Shown here: in pieces, positions 37,851 through 45,881 of the stretch
Numbering within the stretch: the stretch's first letter is position 1
Layout: the number at the start of each line of letters is the position of its first letter
Assembly (NCBI GenBank): GCA_014529385.2
Contig: CM043942.1
Location: forward strand, 3,930,501-3,994,500
Source of the DNA: Adiantum capillus-veneris
Taxonomy: Eukaryota > Streptophyta > Polypodiopsida > Polypodiales > Pteridaceae
Direction: 5' to 3'
DNA: 64,000 bases
Translations under genes and position numbers: made by a program
The notes under the pieces: model-generated
What the model was told of the DNA's origin: nothing
The model's database searches: none
The model's input: only the letters and a program-made list of their open reading frames with translations

Positions 37851-38846
37851 TCATACCATTTGAAATGAGCTTGTCACCCTTTGAAACCAATTGTTCCAGT
37901 TGGTAATAGGTGAGGATTTTTGCCAGTAGTTTTCTATTACCCTAGGTGCCTCTTCAAGTTGCAACGGTGGTAAGGTACTCTCCGAGGATTGAACTTGAAG
38001 TGGTTCATCAGGTGATTCTTGAACACTGGGAGGTGTGGATTCTTTTGTAGCTTCATGGAGGTCCACTACTATAGATGGAGGCTGTGTAGAGGCTTTTACC
38101 TCTATGGATGTATTACATGAGGAGCCAGAAGCTTCATGCGACTCCCCTCTTCCTAAGCTAGGTGGAACAAATCGTTCTTTCTTTGGTACCCAAACTAGCT
38201 CGGGAGTGGGTGTGTAGCATTCTGTGATTTTTTTCTTTTCACGATCATTGATTCTTTTTGGAGCTACGGGGTTGGGCTCACTTGGGTCAGGTGATAGGTA
38301 AGAGCACAATCTACGTTTTGGCACCCAGATTTGATCATTTCCTTGATAGTAGCCTTGGGCTTCCAATAGTCGTTTAGGGATCCATCGCAACATTTTCTTA
38401 CTTTTCTTGGAGCAAGTGGTACGTTTCTTACAAGGCTTCTGTTTTTTAGCACTAGCTATGGTCACTAAAGAAGCTTTAGGGACCCACTTGTATGTTTTCT
38501 TCGTTACATTAGGATGAGTCTTGTCAGAAGCGATATGCATTGCTTGTAGCATATTTAAGGGTATAGGCATTTCATCCCCCTCAGGTGTTACCCAGGTCGT
38601 CCCCCTATTTCCCCAAGTGTCTATGGTTGATGCTAGGTGGACCCAATCCACATTGTCCGACTCAGTCATCCCAGGTAGGATATCCATATAAGGAGAATCT
38701 TGGCGAATGTCTGTATCCTTCTTACAAGTGTAACAATATTGTAGTGGGGCCGAGTGAACTGTGGTGTCAGAGCGATGATCAATAATGGTTTTACTCCCTA
38801 AGGGGTGTACCTTGCCAGTCACCAAATCCACTCTAAGGACAGAGTC
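37851..38846 (-). CDS. W-[VI]-P-K repeat tail protein
   Basis: About 330 residues, in the same frame as the protease, from which it is separated by one TAA (38849-38847). The N-terminal third (WVHLASTIDTWGNRGTTW) resembles the end of the G4 gag-protease ORF (WTHILATLDI...NGPTT). Four basic tryptophan motifs follow: KWVPK, RWIPK, IWVPK and VWVPK, spaced irregularly in K/R-rich sequence, then a P/S/E-rich end. In the autonomous relatives similar motifs come after the post-integrase protease, so here RT through integrase has been lost between the two. The function of the motif is unknown; a basic aromatic repeat could bind nucleic acid (inference). Confidence 0.7.
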   Translation of the reverse strand, partial: DSVLRVDLVTGKVHPLGSKTIIDHRSDTTVHSAPLQYCYTCKKDTDIRQDSPYMDILPGMTESDNVDWVHLASTIDTWGNRGTTWVTPEGDEMPIPLNMLQAMHIASDKTHPNVTKKTYKWVPKASLVTIASAKKQKPCKKRTTCSKKSKKMLRWIPKRLLEAQGYYQGNDQIWVPKRRLCSYLSPDPSEPNPVAPKRINDREKKKITECYTPTPELVWVPKKERFVPPSLGRGESHEASGSSCNTSIEVKASTQPPSIVVDLHEATKESTPPSVQESPDEPLQVQSSESTLPPLQLEEAPRVIENYWQKSSPITNWNNWFQRVTSSFQMV

Positions 38847-39332
38847 TTAGAATTGCAAATAGACATGATTTTTAGACCAATCATGAACCATTTGTGCTTC
38901 CCTCATGAATGGTCGTCCTAAAATCATTTCATATGACATAAGGTGTTTAGAGAAATCCATTACAATGAACGTATGTCGTACCTTGTGCCCTAGAACTTTG
39001 ATCTTAAGATCCTTGAGCATCCCCATAGGTTTGGCTATGGTACCATTTGCCATCTTTACCACAATGTTAGTAACACTGAGGTGGGGTTTTCCCATGGATT
39101 CCCAACAATCTTTTGTAACGATGCTAACTCCCGCACCACCATCAAGAATTCCCTTTATAGTTAATCCCTTGGTAGTGATGGGTAGGGTCGCATTAGACTC
39201 GTCGCCTTCAAAATACTGCCCTAATTCGTTAATGGGTACCTCAATCAGAGACTCGTGTCCATCTAAGTCAAGTGATTGCACATGATTTTCCTCATCAATC
39301 ATAATCGAGTCAGGCCTATTTGGTTGTGCAAA
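38847..39332 (-). CDS. Retropepsin-like protease region
   Basis: In frame with gag after a single TAG (39335-39333), no frameshift. ILDGGAGVSIVTKD carries the catalytic aspartate in D-G-G context, as in the protease at 23068-23712. MILGRPFMREAQMVHDWSKNHVYL is the C-terminal half signature shared with the G4 protease (IILGRPFMRQLKMVQDWG). It would cleave gag. Stops on both sides of a domain kept intact may be recent mutations or recoded codons; TAG TTT is not the known CARYYA readthrough context. Confidence 0.8.
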   Translation of the reverse strand, partial: FAQPNRPDSIMIDEENHVQSLDLDGHESLIEVPINELGQYFEGDESNATLPITTKGLTIKGILDGGAGVSIVTKDCWESMGKPHLSVTNIVVKMANGTIAKPMGMLKDLKIKVLGHKVRHTFIVMDFSKHLMSYEMILGRPFMREAQMVHDWSKNHVYLQF

Positions 39333-42300
39333 CTACGGTAATCCCGTTCGTAGCTCTCCGTTAAGGAATGCTCGAAGTGCAAGGAATAACTCAGGATCTC
39401 CATACAGCTTTGCTATGATCGTGGTTCGAACCTCAGAAGACATGAAGTCCATTAGTTTGGCAACATTCATTGGCGTTTTGCAGGGTGTAGGTCCTTGACT
39501 AGGAACTGGTGAGGATGGAATCTCATATTCCTCAATGGGATCAGGTATTCCTTTGCTAAACATCCTTTCCAACAAGAAGGGTGTATGCTCACTTTCTAAT
39601 GTCCCGTCCTCACTCCCTTCTTGGATGATACTAGATATGGCTAACGGTCTATGGTTCATGTGGGGTGGATGAACTTGCGTGGGAAACACTGTGTCATGAA
39701 TTTTGACATGCATGGGTTCTGGTTCTAGTTTCCTTTGAGTCTCCTCCACTAAACCTCTTAGATGTTTCACCTGCTCAATCTCGTCTACTGGGTTTGGGTA
39801 CATCCCAATCTTCTTTTTACGATTCTTCCCTTTTTGCCCCTGCGGTTTATCTTGGGGGTCTTGGATTGGATTTGGAAACACTTGTGGTGTTTTCAGAGGC
39901 TCTTTATGATTTTCTCTTATTCGGTTTTCATTTGGTTCCATGTCACGGTTTTCTGTGTCGGTCTTTCCCTTTGTGGTATTGGTTCTAGTCTCCATTGTCT
40001 CGACTGAATCTGAATCATCCTCGAGGTCATTCATATACACGGGGTCATCTCCTATTCCTATGTTTTTTTTGGAACTTGGCTTTGAATTTTCCGTATTCTG
40101 CGACTTCTTCCTTCGTGTCTTCTTTTTCTTTGCTTGGATAACTGACACGGTATCTCTCTCTTCGAGGATATGGCCTGGCCCTTGAAGCATGGACCGTGTA
40201 ATCGTATAAGCGGGTGCGACGGGTGGTATTGGCGATGTCACACTAGCAATTTCGACCAAATTTAGGGGTGTGATTTTAGGCGCATTTGGGTTATAGGGGC
40301 ATTGGGCAATCAAGTGATCTATGCCACAACGATTACATGTGAGTATTGGCATTGCAAACATGCTCCCTTGATTCATTTGCATCTGTGCAGCATTCTTTTG
40401 CAGCCTAATAGGGCACTCCGCTGCTCGATGTGGTCCACCACACTCGTAGCATTGAAGAGGTGGCCTCCTAGCCTGGGTGTTGATATTTTGACCTCTGGAT
40501 GCGAGAGCAGCAGCTTGATAAACCGGATTGACTTGCCCCCAACAATCTTCCATGTAGTATATAGGACACTCTTCCAATGTATCAAGTCCGTAGGCAATAC
40601 TAGTGTCTATTTCCTCCTCACAGCCATCTGGATAAGCATTTGATGGCTCGCAACCCACTTGGTTCATAGGGGCGACCCTTGGATGCGGGGGCTGCGGTCC
40701 TAGCACAGGAGGTGGTAGCGGTGTAGCTTGTACAACATTTTGAGATCTAGGGACCATGTGTTGCGGTAGTTGCTCAACAGGTGGAGCAGGCATCAATACA
40801 GGAGCTCGAGGCGCATCCGTCCAGGCTACAGGTGGTCTATTTGCCATCATACGTTTGATCATTAAACAATCCTTAGCTTGGTGACCATACCTACCACATG
40901 CGTTGCAAGTTCCATTAAATTTTACTCTAAACGTAGGGCACTCACTAGTGCTATGTGGACCTAAGCAAATGGAACACCATTGTTGCTCCCTTCTTGGATA
41001 CATGTGACTATTTTGAGGGGGTCGATTATCCTTAAGAGACTCTTGGATTGCCTTGGTGAGGTCTATCAAGAATGTCTCAAATACCTTTGGCTCATTGGCA
41101 ATGGGCTTTGCAGTCATGGGTTCATACTCAATGGCTTGTGAGCTAGTGGATCTCGTGTCAGTAGACACCCTCATGCCTGCTATCATCAAGTTGTCCTCTA
41201 ATTGGATTGCATTGGCAGTGACATCTTCCCAGGTTGTGATACCTCTAATCAATAGTCCATTATAGATTCCTTCATTCCCCAACCCTCGAATGAATCGATC
41301 AAGCAGTTGGTTATTGTTGAAGCGCTCATTTACAGGGCAGCGAGAGTTTAAGTGCTTTAGACGACTAATGAAGTCCCTTACTGACTCTCCTTCCTTACGT
41401 TCGGCCTTCTGTAGCTGAGATGCTACACCCCAAAGCACACCTTCTCGTATGTACTCCTTTAGAAACAACCTTCGAAGGGTAGGGTAGATTGTTTTCTCGT
41501 CCACCCTTAGGGTCCTATACCAATCTCCAGCCTTCCCACTTAATGTCAAGCTTAAGGCATTGCACTTATGTAGTTCGTTGCGTTCCCCTAAGGAATCACA
41601 TACTTGTTCAAACACTTCAATGTGTTTCCTAGCATCTTCATCCCCATTGAATTTTTGCGTGAGTTTGGCAATTTGTACTGCCTTACTTCTAGGCTCTCTA
41701 TCAGATGCATGACGCATATTTTCCGCGATAGATCGACCTATGGTTTGAGCAAACGCTGCCAAGTCACCTATGTGAGGAGGCAGGGCCGGTGGAGGTACTC
41801 TTGGAATCATATGTGGGAGAGGGACGGGTACCGGTCTTGGCATATGTGTGGATGATGTAGGATATGGAACATAACCGGGCATAGGTCCACTCGGATAAGA
41901 GCTAGGGAGCGGCACTCGAGGAGCATAAGCAAGTGGTACAATTGGAGGTGTGGGGGCCATGTGTGCATAAGGGGCTAGAGGCACATACGGTCGAGGCCCC
42001 ATATTAGGTACTACGACACTAGGTAGTGGCACTGCGCTAACCGTAGATGTCATCGGTACATTCTCTGTCAGGCTTATCCCTGGAGTGAGCACTGTGTTTT
42101 CCTTAATAGAGGGTTGAGCCAAGTTAGGGAAGCTAAAGTTGTCGCTCGGAGGCTCAGATTGCATAGAGACCCCCGGTGAAATGACGTAAGATGGGTCCAT
42201 GGGGCTCATTAGAGGAGTCTCCATTTGTGATAGAGTGAGCTGTTGAGCCTTGCTCGTATCCAGAAATCTCATGGGGCCAGTTGAGAGTATATTTACCCCT

Positions 42301-43031
42301 CGGTTTTGCCTTTCTGATTGAATAATGCCATGGATAACATTACAGATCATTTTTTGTTGATCTTCGATGCTCGTGGCACTAGAAGTGGATTGTACAATCT
42401 CTATCCATCCTACATGGTAGGCGTGGCCAGAGTGTAGATCCGTCAACACCTCAGTGTGGAGGTCGTATGTCCAATGATCATTAATGAACCATCCTTCTAG
42501 AGTCGACGTGTTAACGGTTTCTTGTGAGGTAGAAGCAATATTGCTCCCCGTGGTTTTACTTGTCACCAACGGTACTCTAGAGGGAACTTCTGAAGGAGGC
42601 AGCTCAACAGGGCCTTCTTGGTAAGAAGTTGGTAGGATATCCACATGGACACTCTTTGGGGGTGTGGGGTCCACGTGCGATGTGAAAGGAGAGTCCACTT
42701 CCCCACCCCCTTCGTGTGCTTCATTTGCATCAGGTTCCGAGCGAGTAGCTCTACCTAATGTTTCCATGAAACGGCTAAACATACTAGTACTAGGCTGTGG
42801 AGCTTCGGGAGGTGCATGGCCTTCTCTCTCAGTGTTTTGGTTAGGGTATGCTTCCATGATTTCTGAGTCGGAGGAGGAATCACTAGCGGCTATTTTAGGG
42901 TCTTGGGTGGTGCTACCTTGTGTCCCCGCTGAGGGTCTAGATCCTATCGTGGATGGGTAATGGGTGTTCGTATGAACAGAGGCACCCTCAATATGCTCGT
43001 GTTCTAGCACCCGCCCAGAGCGTAAGTGCAT
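39333..43031 (-). CDS. Gypsy gag polyprotein, 1232 residues
   Basis: Starts MHLRSGR, the same LRSGR start as the G4 gag. A long P/S/T-rich N-terminal half (about residues 1-440) precedes the retrotransposon gag core at roughly 450-640, with FNGDEDARKHIEVFE, LSGKAGDWYRTL and FISRLKHLN. Four zinc-knuckle-like CCHC motifs follow: CSICLGPHSTSEC, CNACGRYGHQAKDC, CYECGGPHRAAEC and CNRCGIDHLIAQC. The C-terminal part is charged and contains a KKKKTRRKK cluster. The frame is fully open for 3.7 kb, unusual among the decayed elements here. It would assemble particles and package element RNA, with polymerase supplied by another element. Confidence 0.92.
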   Translation of the reverse strand: MHLRSGRVLEHEHIEGASVHTNTHYPSTIGSRPSAGTQGSTTQDPKIAASDSSSDSEIMEAYPNQNTEREGHAPPEAPQPSTSMFSRFMETLGRATRSEPDANEAHEGGGEVDSPFTSHVDPTPPKSVHVDILPTSYQEGPVELPPSEVPSRVPLVTSKTTGSNIASTSQETVNTSTLEGWFINDHWTYDLHTEVLTDLHSGHAYHVGWIEIVQSTSSATSIEDQQKMICNVIHGIIQSERQNRGVNILSTGPMRFLDTSKAQQLTLSQMETPLMSPMDPSYVISPGVSMQSEPPSDNFSFPNLAQPSIKENTVLTPGISLTENVPMTSTVSAVPLPSVVVPNMGPRPYVPLAPYAHMAPTPPIVPLAYAPRVPLPSSYPSGPMPGYVPYPTSSTHMPRPVPVPLPHMIPRVPPPALPPHIGDLAAFAQTIGRSIAENMRHASDREPRSKAVQIAKLTQKFNGDEDARKHIEVFEQVCDSLGERNELHKCNALSLTLSGKAGDWYRTLRVDEKTIYPTLRRLFLKEYIREGVLWGVASQLQKAERKEGESVRDFISRLKHLNSRCPVNERFNNNQLLDRFIRGLGNEGIYNGLLIRGITTWEDVTANAIQLEDNLMIAGMRVSTDTRSTSSQAIEYEPMTAKPIANEPKVFETFLIDLTKAIQESLKDNRPPQNSHMYPRREQQWCSICLGPHSTSECPTFRVKFNGTCNACGRYGHQAKDCLMIKRMMANRPPVAWTDAPRAPVLMPAPPVEQLPQHMVPRSQNVVQATPLPPPVLGPQPPHPRVAPMNQVGCEPSNAYPDGCEEEIDTSIAYGLDTLEECPIYYMEDCWGQVNPVYQAAALASRGQNINTQARRPPLQCYECGGPHRAAECPIRLQKNAAQMQMNQGSMFAMPILTCNRCGIDHLIAQCPYNPNAPKITPLNLVEIASVTSPIPPVAPAYTITRSMLQGPGHILEERDTVSVIQAKKKKTRRKKSQNTENSKPSSKKNIGIGDDPVYMNDLEDDSDSVETMETRTNTTKGKTDTENRDMEPNENRIRENHKEPLKTPQVFPNPIQDPQDKPQGQKGKNRKKKIGMYPNPVDEIEQVKHLRGLVEETQRKLEPEPMHVKIHDTVFPTQVHPPHMNHRPLAISSIIQEGSEDGTLESEHTPFLLERMFSKGIPDPIEEYEIPSSPVPSQGPTPCKTPMNVAKLMDFMSSEVRTTIIAKLYGDPELFLALRAFLNGELRTGLP

Positions 43032-44015
43032 GTGCTTTTGATACCCTAAGGTGTCAAAAAGCTGCTCTAGGAGGCCTTGTGACTAGTTTTTAGCGTGTTT
43101 TTTGTTTGTTTTTTTGCTAGATTTTTTAGAGCGTGTCGTGGAATGGGCCGTGTGATAGCTCGAAACGAGCGTATCGGTCAGAGGGTCGTGCCGTGCTTTA
43201 CAGCCCTCCGTTTGGTCACTCTATGCCCTCGGAATCCCTAAAACTGTCAATTTCTAGTATGGAACTATGCCCAAACTAGAAAGTCTAAGGGTGCAAGTGG
43301 GAAGAGAAAGGAGGAGAGTGGAGGACTTGTCCCACATGCTCTCATTCTCTCTTGAAGGAGTAGGGTATATATATAAGAGTGAGTTTAGTATATATCTTAA
43401 GATTGAGGACTGAGGGCTTGGGCTTGGGCTTGGGCTTGGGGAAATGATCTCGATCTATCTTTTATACCAACCAACCCGTCCGTTTTAAGAGTCACGTTTT
43501 TTATTTTCGAAAAATTTAGCCGCTTGCTCGCGTTTTTATTTTTCGTTTTTTTTAATTTTTTTTAATTTTTTTTTCGGAATTTTTTAATTTTTTAATTTTT
43601 TCAAAAAAAACTTTTTTTTTTTTTGATGCAGAAAATACAGAAATTGAAAACACAGAAATTGAAAATGCAGAAATGCAGAAAATTGCAGAAATTGAAAACG
43701 CCGAACTTGAAAATGCAGAAATGCAGAAAATTGAAAAAACGCAGAAATGCAGAAATTGCAGAAAATTGAAAAAACGCAGAAATGCAGAAAATTGTTGAAA
43801 TTGAAATTGAAAATGCAGAAATTGCAGAAATTGAAAAAACGCAAGAAATGCAGAAAATTGAAAAAGCACAGACAATAACAGAAATTGAAACTTGACAGAA
43901 AATGCAGAAAACGCAAAAAACAGAAATCTCCACACACTCCTTCCCTGCCTTTCCTATGATAGAAGTTGCACCACAAGGAAGCGTAAAGTGCTAACCGAGC
44001 TTAGTGTAGGGCATA
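43032..44015 (-). repeat. 5' leader with low-complexity GCAGAAATTGAAAA repeats
   Basis: Untranslated leader. Between 43623 and 43935 the plus strand is a chain of GCAGAAATTGAAAA/GCAGAAAT-type units of variable length (minus strand C/T-rich). Four GGGCTT copies stand at about 43412-43438. The phenylalanine-rich minus-strand frames here (43552-43976) are products of this composition, not genes. None of the 24-bp palindromes is present. Confidence 0.8.
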
Positions 44016-44033
44016 TCCCCGGCAACGGCGCCA
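44016..44033 (-). promoter_or_regulatory. Primer binding site, tRNA-Asp type (perfect)
   Basis: The minus strand reads TGGCGCCGTTGCCGGGGA, the tRNA-Asp-type primer site known from plant Tat/Athila elements, four bases inside the LTR. Confidence 0.93.
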
Positions 44034-44037
44034 AAAA

Positions 44038-44605
44038 TGTGCGCTCCTTGCCGCACTGTCGAAGCAAGGGACTTGCCAATACACCGTGTGCGAGCCACAA
44101 ACGGCTCCAAGCACACAACAAGCCTAAACTAGCAAGCTCAAGAGAACAAAGGGTGTGTCACTCACCGCTCTACGCTCGCCTTCGTGGTGGATTCCTCGCC
44201 GCGATGAAGAAGAAGCTGCAGTCGTGCCGCGCTCAACCGCTTCGCCGTCATCGTGCCTTCGTAATGCTCGATCGCACACACACTCTCCCTCTCTCTCTCT
44301 CTCTCTCACACACACACAAGGAGGTGAAGAAGAAGAAGATGGAGATGGAGCAAGAGCACTCTTCTATTGCACAAATGAGAGAATGAGTAAAAATTAGGTT
44401 TAGTTGGCTTTTATAGGAGCTCACCCCATTCACACTTGGGCGCCCATGCTTAACCAACTAATCCCTTGAATGTCCAAGTTAAAGTGCGCCTGTCATTGGC
44501 GATCACTCTTACCCTTTTCCTATTGGTCCGACAAGCCCGGTACCTGACTCTAAATAATACAACGTTTATAGATCATAGGGTGTCCGTGAGCCGTGAGGGT
44601 TAACA
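44038..44605 (-). mobile_element. 5' LTR of the non-autonomous element
   Basis: 568 bp with TGTTAACC...GCGCACA ends on the minus strand. TATAAAA lies at 44409-44415 (minus strand). Differences from 35646-36217 are mainly C/T or G/A plus the CT/CA repeat length. Confidence 0.95.
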
Positions 44606-44609
44606 GGAG

Positions 44610-45543
44610 TGTTAGCTGAAGACGAGCGGCCACACTCAACTGAAGACTGATCAAATGATAAAAGAACCAAATCCTATGTAATCATTCCCTAATTAAGAAA
44701 ACCTGTAATTTCACTTGTAAATACTTGGGGCTTGCAGAAGTTTCCAATTTTGTATATTATTTTTGCCATAGACTAAGTAGGATTTCACTTTGGAACATGA
44801 GGTTTTGTATTTGGAAGGTATATATACCAAATTCTAACGTTAATGGAAAAAAACCCTTTTGTTCATTCTATGAAGTGTCTGTGAGAAGCATATTCTGTGT
44901 ACGAGAGAGAGTGAGAGCTTATCTTGACGCTACGTGCACACTAGTGGTCAGAATCGAGTATGGAGAAGTGCAACATGTTGCCCCCGGAGAGAGATACGCG
45001 CCAGTACCCACACTGCGTGTGTACGGCCAGGCTTCGTGAGATTGACTTGCGAGCTATTTCTAGGGATTCGGTAAGCAAACGGTGTCTGTTTTTGCATTTC
45101 ATTATATCCACGCGTTCGTATTGAGTAGAGCTACACATTAGGCACCTAAGTTTTTAGAAATGTCGGCTTGCAAAAACCTATCAGACATCCTACGTGATTC
45201 TGCACTAGGTGTTTATGGGTAGGGTTTTGGGTCACGGACCTTAGGGAGAGTGGCCTATTGGTGTTAATAGGATATCCCTCAAGTTTTGTAGCGTTTCAAG
45301 ATGTCTAATGGGTATTTGGCTCATGGAAGCATTGTAGGAAATCTCCTCTTGTGCACAATAGTAGGCTGTAACTTAGACATTGGGTAGAGACCTCTATAGG
45401 AAGTAGTCAATAGTCGGTCGAGTGTAGGTTGACACCCTATGCTTGCTTCCACGTGCCTGCGGGTCGAGCTTCGTCCTTAGCTGACAATTCTTGTTAGATG
45501 AGTTCTCGCTGTGCTGACGTCCATCGTGGCGTATCCGCCAACA
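44610..45543 (+). mobile_element. 3' LTR of the host gypsy element
   Basis: Starts TGTTAGCTGAAG and ends CCGCCAACA. A TATA-like GGTATATATACC lies near 44817. It contains one left half of the palindrome, AGACATCCTACGTG, at 45183-45196. The same family in reverse is at 8546-9375. It ends one base before the copia LTR, so the expected flanking duplication cannot be checked. Confidence 0.88.
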
Positions 45544-45544
45544 G

Positions 45545-45881
45545 TGTCCATAGTACATTTTGTAAAGAAAGAGGATGCAAGAGAGCTACACAAGACAAGC
45601 ACACAGCACACAGAGATGGAAAGCTTCTTCTTCTTTGTACAGAAAAGAGAGAACAAAATGACTAAGTGCTAAAGCTGAAAAGTAGCACATATGTACATGC
45701 GATCACTAAGTGTGAACACGCTAGAAGCGTACTAGGCTGGCACTATAAGTGTAGTCCAGCTGTAGAATCACTGGTAGAGATCCTCTGTGTCGGTCACCCA
45801 ACGCGCCAGTGAGTAAATGTCGTAAGCGGCCAAGACCCGTAGTGGATGCCAGCTCAAGATGTAGAGCTCGACATCTCAACA
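45545..45881 (-). mobile_element. Copia 3' LTR
   Basis: The minus strand reads TGTTGAGATGTCGAG ... TACTATGGACA, after the polypurine tract GAGGGGGAG (45882-45891). 337 bp. The end of the copia pol frame runs about 30 bp into it. The 5' LTR is not in the window. Confidence 0.85.

Larger units (their letters stand above)
35646..44605 (-). mobile_element. Non-autonomous gypsy element (gag-protease-tail, no RT/integrase), 8.96 kb
   Basis: Minus-strand element with two near-identical LTRs, a perfect primer site, a polypurine tract and the 5-bp target duplication GGAGT (35641-35645, 44606-44610). Internally it codes only for gag, protease and a WVPK-repeat tail in one frame interrupted by two stop codons; there is no RT, RNase H or integrase anywhere. 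Its LTRs differ at about ten positions in 570, mostly transitions, plus repeat-length changes, so the insertion is fairly recent. It must have been mobilised in trans. Confidence 0.93.
14525..45543 (+). mobile_element. Host gypsy element, 5'-truncated and split by three insertions
   Basis: Parts in order: pol (14525-18118), WVPK tail (18119-18940), conserved non-coding block (19040-20574), palindrome array (31690-32600), accessory gene (33013-35592), polypurine tract (35629-35644) and 3' LTR (44610-45543). Removing the element at 20575-31619 rejoins CCATT to CCATT, and removing 35646-44605 rejoins GGAGT to GGAGT; both restore continuous element sequence. Gag, leader and 5' LTR are absent: the left end is a junction near 14525. 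It is the same family as G4 (48.9 kb to the end) and as the minus-strand fragment at 5.1-9.4 kb. Confidence 0.85.

Noticed and set aside
39762-40185. Hydrophobic plus-strand frames opposite the non-autonomous gag
   Set aside because: Antisense shadows of the K/E/R-rich gag C-terminus; hydrophobicity is a by-product of the complementary codons.
43552-43976. Three overlapping phenylalanine-rich minus-strand frames
   Set aside because: Created by the GCAGAAATTGAAAA low-complexity leader; no start, domain or codon signal.
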